Origin: Bacteroides intestinalis
GTDB taxonomy: Bacteria > Bacteroidota > Bacteroidia > Bacteroidales > Bacteroidaceae
Assembly (NCBI RefSeq): GCF_003464595.1
Contig: NZ_QRZF01000013.1
Span: 62,001-126,000 of the forward strand
Direction of reading: 5' to 3'
DNA: 64,000 nucleotides
The position numbers and the translations under genes are program-made. Of the stretch, positions 55,627 to 62,480 are shown one piece after another. Every line of letters begins with the position of its first letter. Position 1 is the first letter of the stretch. Below the pieces are notes generated by a model that ran no database searches, was not told the DNA's origin, and worked only from the letters and a program-made list of their open reading frames with translations.

Positions 55627-56766
55627 TTACTTCATTGTACGCATATCTATCACATAGCGGAACTTGACCTTACCGTCCAATACGTTTTGATAAGCCTTGT
55701 CGATTTCTTCACCGTTGGCCTTGATTACCTCTACTTCCGGATAGATATTGTGTTCTACGGAATAATCCAGCATCTCTTGTGTTTCCTTGATACCGCCTAT
55801 TTGAGAACCGAATACCTTACGAGGCCCCTGAAATATAAGGTCTGCAACAGACAAAGACGGCATATTGCGAAACGCAGGCAACCCGACAATCCCAAACTGG
55901 CCGTTGAGTTTCAGCATCTTCATATACATGGTCGGATCATATTTGGCAGGAATGGTCGATAGGATAAAATCGAAGGTTCTGTCCAGTCCTTTCAAGTCTT
56001 CCGGATTATTTACATTCACATACCGGGAGGCTCCCATACGCATGGCGTCCTCACGCTTTTCTTCGGTGATGTCGAATACCGTCACTTCAGCTCCGAGCGA
56101 TACGGCATACTGGACACCCATGTGCCCCAAACCGCCGAAACCGGCAATGCCGACCTTATCGCCTCTCTTGACACCGGCCTGCATGATCGGCGAGTAGGAG
56201 GTGATTCCAGCGCAAAGCAACGGGGCGACTTTGGTGATGTCCGCATTTTCAGGTATCCGTATGGCAAAATCCTCGGCTACCACATAGGTATCGGAATATC
56301 CGCCTTGCGTGTGTTCATTGCCGTTGAAACGGTCTATACCGTGATAAGTCATGATGGCTCCTTCCTCGCAGTACTGCTCCAAATCATGCTCGCAGGCATC
56401 GCAGTGGCGGCATGAACCGATCATACAGCCGATACCGGCATAATCACCGACCTTGAAGCGGGTTACATTTTTACCTACTGCAACCACACGACCCGCTATT
56501 TCGTGACCGGGAACCATAGGGTATTCCTCCGCACCCCAGTCGGCGAACACGTGGTGCAGGTCGCTATGGCAGATTCCGGCATACAATATATCAATCTGAA
56601 TGTCATTATCGCCGACGGCGTGTCGGCTGAAATTATAAGGCTGAAAATGCCCTTTCTCCTCGAAGACGGCGAATCCTTTAGCCGGAATACGTCCGTCGTT
56701 GTTTTGTGCAAACATACTCATGGTTATAAATGTTAATGCTGTTATTAAAATCATCTTGGTTTTCAT
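55627..56766 (-). CDS. Zinc alcohol dehydrogenase with an N-terminal signal peptide
   Basis: 379 residues. Catalytic zinc ligands Cys66 (AGICHSDLHH) and His88 with Glu89 (PGHE); structural zinc Cys119, Cys122, Cys125 and Cys133. Rossmann loop GFGGLGHMGVQYA. This is the cinnamyl-alcohol/YahK-type NADP aldehyde reductase. Unlike cytoplasmic relatives it begins with a good Sec signal (MKTKMILITALTFITMSMFA, cleavage before Gln21), so it is predicted to be exported, where NADPH is not available. A start at an internal Met would remove part of the signal but none fits the family start well. Second gene of the operon after the lipoprotein flavodoxin. Confidence 0.9.
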   Translation of the reverse strand: MKTKMILITALTFITMSMFAQNNDGRIPAKGFAVFEEKGHFQPYNFSRHAVGDNDIQIDILYAGICHSDLHHVFADWGAEEYPMVPGHEIAGRVVAVGKNVTRFKVGDYAGIGCMIGSCRHCDACEHDLEQYCEEGAIMTYHGIDRFNGNEHTQGGYSDTYVVAEDFAIRIPENADITKVAPLLCAGITSYSPIMQAGVKRGDKVGIAGFGGLGHMGVQYAVSLGAEVTVFDITEEKREDAMRMGASRYVNVNNPEDLKGLDRTFDFILSTIPAKYDPTMYMKMLKLNGQFGIVGLPAFRNMPSLSVADLIFQGPRKVFGSQIGGIKETQEMLDYSVEHNIYPEVEVIKANGEEIDKAYQNVLDGKVKFRYVIDMRTMK

Positions 56767-56806
56767 ACGAATACTTATTTTTACTTTATATATTTATTCT
56801 GTTTTC

Positions 56807-57475
56807 TTATTCGATAATACCGATTCTTTCGAGCCATGCTTCCACATCGTCGTGCGCATTAAAAGAGTCGGTTCCCTGCACGGCAAGACCGCTTAATACG
56901 GTATTATCCGGATAATAGTTCCGTGCCAACCGTTCGCTGTCGCCCAAGCCACTGCCCGCATGGGTAGAAAAAGGGATCAGCACTTTACCGGCCAGATCAT
57001 AAGATTCGTAGAATGTCCTTATAATCATCGGTGCTGTTCCATGCCAGATAGGATTTCCGATAAAAACGGTATCGTAATCATCGAGATTCTCTATCTTGTT
57101 CTGAATGGCAGGACGGGCATCATTATCGTACTCTTCCCGTGCTATGGCGACTGTTTCCTGATAATTGTCCGGATAGGGAACAACCGGAAGAATTTCAAAA
57201 CGGTCTCCGCCCGTCAAGTCTGCAATATAACCTGCGACACGGGCAGTATGTCCGATGTCGAGCCACTGGTTGGGATAATTATATCCCGTTCGTGAGAAAT
57301 AGACGATCAGGATTTTACCCGTTTGGATACCGGGGTTATCCGGGTCATCATTCGGCGTATCGGGAGTTTCTGTTCCCGAAAAGTCGGTAGAATCTGCAAC
57401 CGGATCATCCCCTCCGCAGGAAGTAAAGACGAAGCCGGACAATAAGCTGAAAACTACAATAAGGAATTTCTTCAT
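56807..57475 (-). CDS. Flavodoxin lipoprotein
   Basis: 222 residues. Lipoprotein signal with lipobox FTSC (Cys19), an Asp/Pro-rich linker (about 20-52) and a flavodoxin domain: ILIVYFSRTGYNYPNQW loop, YDTVFIGNPIWHGTAPMIIRTFYE and PFSTHAGSGLGDSE. The domain resembles the exported flavodoxin at 51572. It would be membrane-anchored on the periplasmic side or on the cell surface. First gene of the cargo operon, under site E. Confidence 0.9.
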   Translation of the reverse strand: MKKFLIVVFSLLSGFVFTSCGGDDPVADSTDFSGTETPDTPNDDPDNPGIQTGKILIVYFSRTGYNYPNQWLDIGHTARVAGYIADLTGGDRFEILPVVPYPDNYQETVAIAREEYDNDARPAIQNKIENLDDYDTVFIGNPIWHGTAPMIIRTFYESYDLAGKVLIPFSTHAGSGLGDSERLARNYYPDNTVLSGLAVQGTDSFNAHDDVEAWLERIGIIE

Positions 57476-57501
57476 AACTGATTTGTTTTATTATTCTGCT
57501 G

Positions 57502-57699
57502 CAAAATTAACCGGGTTCTTTGGGATGGAACTTAAACGGATTACAGATTGGCTTACCGAAATTACAGATTGTTATCGTTCATAATTTCAAAGTGTTACGA
57601 CAACAATCCAACGTCTTACACGGATTACGGATTCTCTTACCGAAATTACGGATTCTGACCTTTTTATGATATTGGCAAACAATGTAATTCTTATATTTG
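57502..57699. promoter_or_regulatory. Divergent promoters with two 21-bp direct repeats (sites E and F)
   Basis: Site E: ATTACAGA at 57540-57547 and 57561-57568. Site F: ATTACGGA at 57624-57631 and 57645-57652. Both have 21-bp spacing and TTCGGTAAG between (minus strand). The leftward -7 element TAATTTTG (57502-57509, minus strand) is 31 bp from site E; the rightward -7 element TATATTTG (57692-57699) is 40 bp from site F. Site E suits activation of the flavodoxin operon; site F may control the regulator itself. Confidence 0.78.
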
Positions 57700-57721
57700 C
57701 CGTCAGAAAAATAACAAAGCA

Positions 57722-58630
57722 ATGAATAAAGAACTATTGAATATTACAACCGTTACAGAATATAATGATATGCTGGGTGTGGAGACCTTGCATCCGTTGG
57801 TGAGTGTAATCGACTTGTCGAAAGCGAAGCCGATGAAGCACATGAAACACACTTTCAGTTTTTATGTCGTATTCCTGAAAGACGAGAAGAATTGCGAGTT
57901 GGTTTACGGACGCCAGCGTTACGATTACCGGAAAGGCTCTGTCGTGTGTCTTGCTCCCGGACAGGTAATCGGGGTGGAAGACACGGGAGAGACTTTTCAG
58001 CCTCAAGGGTGGGCGCTTTGTTTCGATCCGGAACTGATACGGGGAACATCGCTCGGTCGCAATATCCGGGAGTATTCCTATTTCTCATACGAGGTGAATG
58101 AAGCCTTGCATCTGTCGGAACGGGAGCGGAAATTGTTTCTCGACTGTCTGGAGAAGATTCAGAACGAGTTGGAACACGCTATCGACCGTCTTAGCAAACG
58201 GCTGATTGCGACCAATATCGAACTGTTGCTGGATTACTGCCTGCGTTTTTACGAACGGCAGTTTATCACACGGGAGCGGGTTAATCACGATGTGCTGACC
58301 CGCTTTGAAATGTTACTCGATGATTATTTCCAGTCGGGAAAAGCACAACAAGACGGTCTGCCGACAGTCAAGTATTGTGCGAGTGAGTTATGCTTGTCGC
58401 CCAATTACTTCGGAGACTTGATAAAAAAAGAGACCGGAAAATCAGCCCAAGAATACATACAGTTCAAGGTTATGGATATAGCCAAAGAACGTATCTTGAA
58501 TCCGGAAAAATCCATCAGCCAAATTGCCTATGAATTGGGCTTTCAATACCCGCAACATTTCACACGGTTGTTCAAAAAAGTGGTGGGACAAACTCCGAAT
58601 GATTATAAAGGGCAGGCAATAACAGCGTAA
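57722..58630 (+). CDS. AraC-family regulator of the cargo cluster
   Basis: 302 residues, close paralogue of the regulator at 28438: shared VETLHPLVSVIDLSKA, LLLDYCLRFYERQFITR and C-terminal HTHs (ASELCLSPNYFGDLIKKETGKS; ISQIAYELGFQYPQHFTRLFKKVVGQTPNDY). Divergent from the flavodoxin operon with sites E and F between. It is expected to activate sites D and E in response to a compound detoxified by the cargo enzymes. Confidence 0.92.
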   Translation: MNKELLNITTVTEYNDMLGVETLHPLVSVIDLSKAKPMKHMKHTFSFYVVFLKDEKNCELVYGRQRYDYRKGSVVCLAPGQVIGVEDTGETFQPQGWALCFDPELIRGTSLGRNIREYSYFSYEVNEALHLSERERKLFLDCLEKIQNELEHAIDRLSKRLIATNIELLLDYCLRFYERQFITRERVNHDVLTRFEMLLDDYFQSGKAQQDGLPTVKYCASELCLSPNYFGDLIKKETGKSAQEYIQFKVMDIAKERILNPEKSISQIAYELGFQYPQHFTRLFKKVVGQTPNDYKGQAITA

Positions 58631-58638
58631 ATACGAAT

Positions 58639-58956
58639 ATGGAAGAATTTAGAATCGATATGCGCAAGCCTGAAGAGGCCGACCATGCCGAAGGGATTCG
58701 TTGTGCGCAACTTTGTTTTAAGATTAACCACACCATGCCTATGACCGAAGAATATAATCGGCTTGTGTCGGAACTCTTTATGGGGAACATAGGTGAGGGA
58801 AGTCGTATTATGCCTCCTCTGACAGTGGTACGAGGCAATCGCGTAAAAATAGGCCGGAATGTGGTAGTGATGAATAATTCGCTCTTCATGGCTGCCGGAG
58901 GTATTACCATCACGGTAGTGGGTGGTAATCCGGCTAAAGTGATTAAACGTATATAA
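58639..58956 (+). pseudogene. Maltose-acetyltransferase-like protein with in-frame internal deletion
   Basis: 105 residues. The first 90 match the start of hexapeptide sugar O-acetyltransferases (NIGEGSRIMPPLTVVRGNRVKIGRNVVVMNNSLFMAAGGITI) and the last 15 match their end (VVGGNPAKVIKRI). About 80-90 residues in between, which carry the hexapeptide repeats and catalytic His, are missing, without loss of frame. Usual length is about 185-200. It lies nine bases after the regulator gene and before a terminator. Almost certainly inactive. Confidence 0.85.
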
Positions 58957-58957
58957 A

Positions 58958-58985
58958 AAACAGCCGCCGTTATAGGCGACTGTTT
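58958..58985 (+). terminator. Terminator of the regulator operon
   Basis: AACAGCCGCC pairs with GGCGACTGTTT (one mismatch) around GTTATA. Confidence 0.7.
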
Positions 58986-59148
58986 CCCAATTGAACATTC
59001 TGCATTTGGGATTCATCCGATATTCTCGGTTTTACGATACATTTCAATGTGTTCATGAAGTTCATCAACGCCGCTTTGTTTTCTCCTATCAATATTGTGT
59101 TTTCATTCTAATCGCCCGACTTCGGAGGAGCGATTGTTCCCCGTCAGG

Positions 59149-59243
59149 GCAAGGCTTTTGGGAGTAACTCAAAAGGTATCGGGTTACTCGATACACACCT
59201 TGCTATGTTCCGACGAACATAAAAATCCGCCTTCGGGCGGATT
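59149..59243. other. Nested inverted repeats, oriT-like
   Basis: GCAAGG/CCTTGC (59149, 59198), GAGTAAC/GTTACTC (59162, 59183) and GTATCG/CGATAC (59176, 59189) overlap each other, followed by a perfect ATGTTC-N4-GAACAT (59205-59220) and AATCCGCC-TTCG-GGCGGATT (about 59225-59243). Overlapping inverted repeats like these are typical of Bacteroides transfer origins or of leaders of mobilisation genes. The rest of 58986-59757 contains frames without recognisable products. Confidence 0.45.
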
Positions 59244-59757
59244 GCGGGAGAACCGCTTTCAACCGCAGCATAAAGCCGAGCGATTCGTCCTGTCGCTTGG
59301 ATGCAAAGCCGAGGCTTCCGAGACGACTTTTCAAAAAACAAAACTGCCAAACGTCACCATTCCGACAATACCACGCCATTTCCGGCAGAAGCTATACAAC
59401 CGATATTTTCTTACCGTAGAAACCAATGTACGACCATCGGGCTGGACAGCCGAAGGTCGGCAGGAACAGACCGACAAGCAGCCGAATAATCCGAACGGCA
59501 TACGCACGTTGGTCGGTTCCGATATTGGTTGGTTGCGACGTTGGGCTATTGGGCGAAATATCCATCCGGCTCTATGGCTCTGCACGGATTAACGTTCCCA
59601 CCCAGCGTACCTGCTATTGTCGGCAAGAGTCGTTTCAGTATGCGACCGGCACGACGCCAAACTGTGCCAAACGGACGCCACGAGCTGCCACGAAACCGAA
59701 AACGGAGGCAGCGAGCATAGGTTTGGCTACATTTGCCCCAAACTCAAAACATGGTAT

Positions 59758-60051
59758 ATGGAAGTAGTAATTATCGAAAAGAAAACCTTTGAAGCGCTCC
59801 TTTCCGGTGTGGAGACGCTGACGGGAAAAGTCGGTGCGTTATGTCATCGTTGCAATGACAAGCAGATGCAGAAGTGGCTCGATGGGCAGGAGGTGTGCCG
59901 CCTGCTGCGCATAAGCCCTCGCACGCTGCAATCCCTGCGGGATAATCGCACTATCGGCTGTACGCAAATCAACCGGAAATTCTATTACAAGCCGCAAGAG
60001 ATAGAGAGGCTCATGCCCATAGTCGGACAGGTCAGGGATGGCTCCGGCTAA
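59758..60051 (+). CDS. Helix-turn-helix (excisionase-like) protein 1
   Basis: 97 residues from the ATG at 59758; the longer upstream frame has no conserved features. MerR/excisionase-like HTH: WLDGQEVCRLLRISPRTLQSLRDNRTIGCTQINRKFYYKPQEIERLM. Paired with a similar gene downstream, as in CTnDOT-type elements where such proteins (Xis2c/Xis2d, Orf-like) assist excision. Likely controls directionality of the integrase. Confidence 0.85.
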   Translation: MEVVIIEKKTFEALLSGVETLTGKVGALCHRCNDKQMQKWLDGQEVCRLLRISPRTLQSLRDNRTIGCTQINRKFYYKPQEIERLMPIVGQVRDGSG

Positions 60052-60087
60052 TATTTATTTTTACCAACCACTAAATCCACAGAAAAG

Positions 60088-60387
60088 ATGAATGACAGTA
60101 ACGTAATCACGTCGGAGGACGGACGCATAACGTCGGTGTTGCACGCCTTGAAGAGGTGCGCAAAGGAGGTCGATAAGCTCACGGACGGATTTCATCCGCC
60201 GCTCGGAGGAGAACGGTACATGACCGACAAGGAGGTGATCGCCCGCCTGAAAGTCAGCCGACGCACCTTGCAGGAGTATCGTACCGAACGCAAGATACCC
60301 TATATCGTGTTCGGCGGCAAAGTCCTCTATCGGGAATCCGACATCGAGAAGATGCTCGCGGAAAACTACCGCAAGGCAATCCTCTGA
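60088..60387 (+). CDS. Helix-turn-helix (excisionase-like) protein 2
   Basis: 99 residues, HTH_17 type: YMTDKEVIARLKVSRRTLQEYRTERKIPYIVFGGKVLYRESDIEKML. It follows the first HTH gene by 36 bases. It ends before a strong bidirectional hairpin at 60394-60423. Candidate recombination directionality factor or DNA-bending accessory. Confidence 0.85.
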   Translation: MNDSNVITSEDGRITSVLHALKRCAKEVDKLTDGFHPPLGGERYMTDKEVIARLKVSRRTLQEYRTERKIPYIVFGGKVLYRESDIEKMLAENYRKAIL

Positions 60388-60393
60388 AAACGA

Positions 60394-60423
60394 AAACGGG
60401 CAGGTGTCGAAGCCTGCCCGTTT
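60394..60423. terminator. Bidirectional terminator
   Basis: AAACGGGCAGG pairs with CCTGCCCGTTT around eight bases; it lies between two convergent genes. Confidence 0.85.
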
Positions 60424-60438
60424 CCTTGCTTGTCCGGT

Positions 60439-60813
60439 TCAATTCGGAAGCCCGTCCTTATATCGAATGACAATCGGAGGTGTCGTGCGTCGGGGTGCGG
60501 TGGCCGTCTTTACCAGCCACTTTCTGAAAACCGACGTAGGGTAGGTATTCAACCGGAACGCGAGGGCTACGACGACCTCCATGTTATACACGTCCGTATT
60601 GTTGCCGCTGTCCAGACGGATGCATTTGCAGACCTCGTAATCGTTCAGGGCGTCGCTTTTGATGATCGTCTTGATTGCGCTGCTTACCACTCCGGCTGTC
60701 GTGCCGAACAGTTCGACTATTTCCGCTTCCGTCATCCATATAGCGGCGGTATCGGTCGGTATATCCAATCTGCCGTACTCGTCTATCGTGATAATGTTTC
60801 TTTCTCTTTTCAT
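60439..60813 (-). CDS. RhuM-like protein
   Basis: 124 residues. Resembles the N-terminal half of RhuM (virulence-associated, DNA-binding-like) proteins: MTEAEIVELFGTTAGVVSSAIKTIIKSDALNDYEVCKCIRLDSGN, then YNMEVVVALAFRLNTYPTSVFRKWL. Shorter than full RhuM (about 300 residues). Typical of mobile elements; function unknown. Its start is 22 bases from the end of the integrase gene, same strand. Confidence 0.75.
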   Translation of the reverse strand: MKRERNIITIDEYGRLDIPTDTAAIWMTEAEIVELFGTTAGVVSSAIKTIIKSDALNDYEVCKCIRLDSGNNTDVYNMEVVVALAFRLNTYPTSVFRKWLVKTATAPRRTTPPIVIRYKDGLPN

Positions 60814-60834
60814 CGTATTCTGTTTTTAAGTTTA

Positions 60835-62067
60835 TTAAATCGCTTGACAAATAAAGTTCTCCATCTGCTCGATACGCTGCGCGAGTTTCTCCATATCGCG
60901 GCTCACTTTCTCGGCTGTAATCTTCGCATAGATCTGCGTCGTGCGGATGCTTCGGTGGCCCAACATCTTCGAGAGTGTTTCGATAGGTACGTCGTTCGAC
61001 AAGCAGACCGTCGTGGCATAGGTATGGCGGCTCATGTGCCACGTGACGTTTTTCTCGATACCGCAGTTCTTCGCTATGACTTTGATACCGTTTTTACAGT
61101 TATCGTAACATGGAACGGGTAGCAACTTATCTCCCTCGGCCATGCCGTCGTATTTCTCGATGATATGCTTGGCGACATCCAACAGTCGGATATTCGTTTC
61201 GACACCTGTTTTCTGACGGTTGGTGTTCAACCACAAATGCCCGTCGAACGAGGTTTGCAGATTCGCTCGGGTGAGGTTCGCCATATCCGTCCAGCTCAAT
61301 CCCGTGAAGCTGCAGAAGATGAACAAATCACGAATCAGTTCATAGCTTTTCTTCTTGAATGTGCCATTGATTAAAAGTGTAATTTCTTCTTTGGTCAGAA
61401 AGCCCCGTTTGGTCTCCTCTTTGGTGATGCTGTATGCGAAGAACGGATCGCGCTGCAACAAGCCGTTATTGACGGCCATATAGATAATCTTCCGAAACGG
61501 CATCATATACGACCAGACCGTGTTGTTGCAATGGTTCTTTTCCACTCGCAGGAACAACTCGAAGTCGGTGATGAATGCCGGAGTAAGTTCTTTGAGCGCA
61601 ATGTCGCTGACTTTGTACCGCTTTTCGACGAACTCCGCGAGGTGTTTGTAAACGACGCAGTATTTCCAATAGCTGCGCAGGCTTTTGAGTTTGCCGACCT
61701 GCTTCTCGTAATCCTCGTTATGCTGGCGGAATACGGCGAGCAGTGTCTCGTGGTTCATACCCAATCCTAAATAGGCATTGCGAACTTTCTCGGCGGTAAC
61801 GTAGTTGTCGCGGTCGCTGATCTGCTGATAGGCTTGGTTGATACTCACACGAATCTTATCCAACATCCGGTTGGTCTCTTGCGCCACGATGCTGCGACCG
61901 GAAACGCGTCCCGACTTTACGTTCCACGATTTCTCCTCCACGTCCAATTTACAACTGAATTGAGCGATTTTGCCGTTTACGGTAATACGGCACATGACCG
62001 GAATAAGCCCATTCTTTTTCGGGGCATTACGTTTTAGATAAAACAAAACTTTGAATGTCGATCTCAT
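60835..62067 (-). CDS. int: IntDOT-like tyrosine integrase
   Basis: 410 residues: arm-binding domain (about 1-100), SAM-like core-binding domain (about 105-205) and catalytic domain. Lys286 (NRQKTG), His344 and Arg347 (WHMSRHTYAT), His371 (LGHRSIR) and Tyr380 (TTQIYAKI) are present. At the first conserved Arg position the sequence is FTGLSWTD with Ser258, as in IntDOT of CTnDOT, which is known to lack that Arg and to tolerate mismatched coupling sequences. It drives integration and excision of the surrounding element. Transcribed away from the right end. Confidence 0.92.
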   Translation of the reverse strand: MRSTFKVLFYLKRNAPKKNGLIPVMCRITVNGKIAQFSCKLDVEEKSWNVKSGRVSGRSIVAQETNRMLDKIRVSINQAYQQISDRDNYVTAEKVRNAYLGLGMNHETLLAVFRQHNEDYEKQVGKLKSLRSYWKYCVVYKHLAEFVEKRYKVSDIALKELTPAFITDFELFLRVEKNHCNNTVWSYMMPFRKIIYMAVNNGLLQRDPFFAYSITKEETKRGFLTKEEITLLINGTFKKKSYELIRDLFIFCSFTGLSWTDMANLTRANLQTSFDGHLWLNTNRQKTGVETNIRLLDVAKHIIEKYDGMAEGDKLLPVPCYDNCKNGIKVIAKNCGIEKNVTWHMSRHTYATTVCLSNDVPIETLSKMLGHRSIRTTQIYAKITAEKVSRDMEKLAQRIEQMENFICQAI

Positions 62068-62103
62068 AACTCTACAATTTTTTGGTTACAAAATTATTTC
62101 TTG

Positions 62104-62127
62104 TAGAGTTGTTCTTCGATACGCAAA
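62104..62127 (-). repeat. Right copy of the 24-bp inverted repeat near the element ends
   Basis: Minus-strand reading begins TTTGCGTATCGAA and ends GAACAACTCTA, matching 50625-50648 at 20 of 24 positions. It lies 37 bases upstream of the integrase start. The remainder of 62068-62432 has no recognised ORF. Confidence 0.55.
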
Positions 62128-62432
62128 TCGCAGCATATCAACGCAATCGCACCCGAAATAGAACTTTTTTCGCCTCCCTCTGCCCGAATTTCGGAAATCC
62201 GACTATATTTGCAGTCGGAACAAGGCGAATAGAGCTTGTATTTCAGCGCTTTGAAACCTTCCTAAAACCGCCTTTACCATTCGGAACAGAGTAACGGGAT
62301 AGTAACGTAACTCTGGTTTCAGTTGGCTTTTCGATGGCTTCGGTTTGGCTGCGACTTCGCAGTCCGTTCATCTCTAATCCCCTTGTTTACAACCTTCTTG
62401 CTCCAATCCGCTCTAACTCTCGGTTTTTATCC

Positions 62433-62442
62433 TTATCTTTGC
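62433..62442 (+). promoter_or_regulatory. Hydrogenase -7 element and candidate right attachment core (attR)
   Basis: TTATCTTTGC contains the -7 element TATCTTTG (62434-62441), 40 bases before the hydrogenase start, and repeats the left core at 50506-50515. Integration here would keep the -7 element but replace everything upstream of it. Confidence 0.55.
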
Positions 62443-62480
62443 ACCGTAATTACCGACTAACTAATCCGATAATAAATATT

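Larger units (their letters stand above)
50506..62442. mobile_element. Integrative element of about 12 kb with IntDOT-like integrase
   Basis: Bounded by a 10-bp direct repeat TTATCTTTGC (50506-50515 and 62433-62442), which fits the published IntDOT core GTAnnTTTGC except for its first base. Inside: an RteC-like gene near the left end, an IntDOT-like integrase and two excisionase-like HTH genes near the right end, an oriT-like region, and an oxidoreductase cargo with its own AraC regulator. No relaxase or transfer genes are seen, so it would need a helper element, or it is a remnant of a larger one. The boundaries are inferred from the repeats and gene content. Confidence 0.65.

Noticed and set aside
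59095..59592. Plus-strand frame of 165 codons over the oriT-like region
   Set aside because: It crosses the nested inverted repeats, has no recognisable domain and an odd composition; more likely a chance frame in GC-rich DNA.
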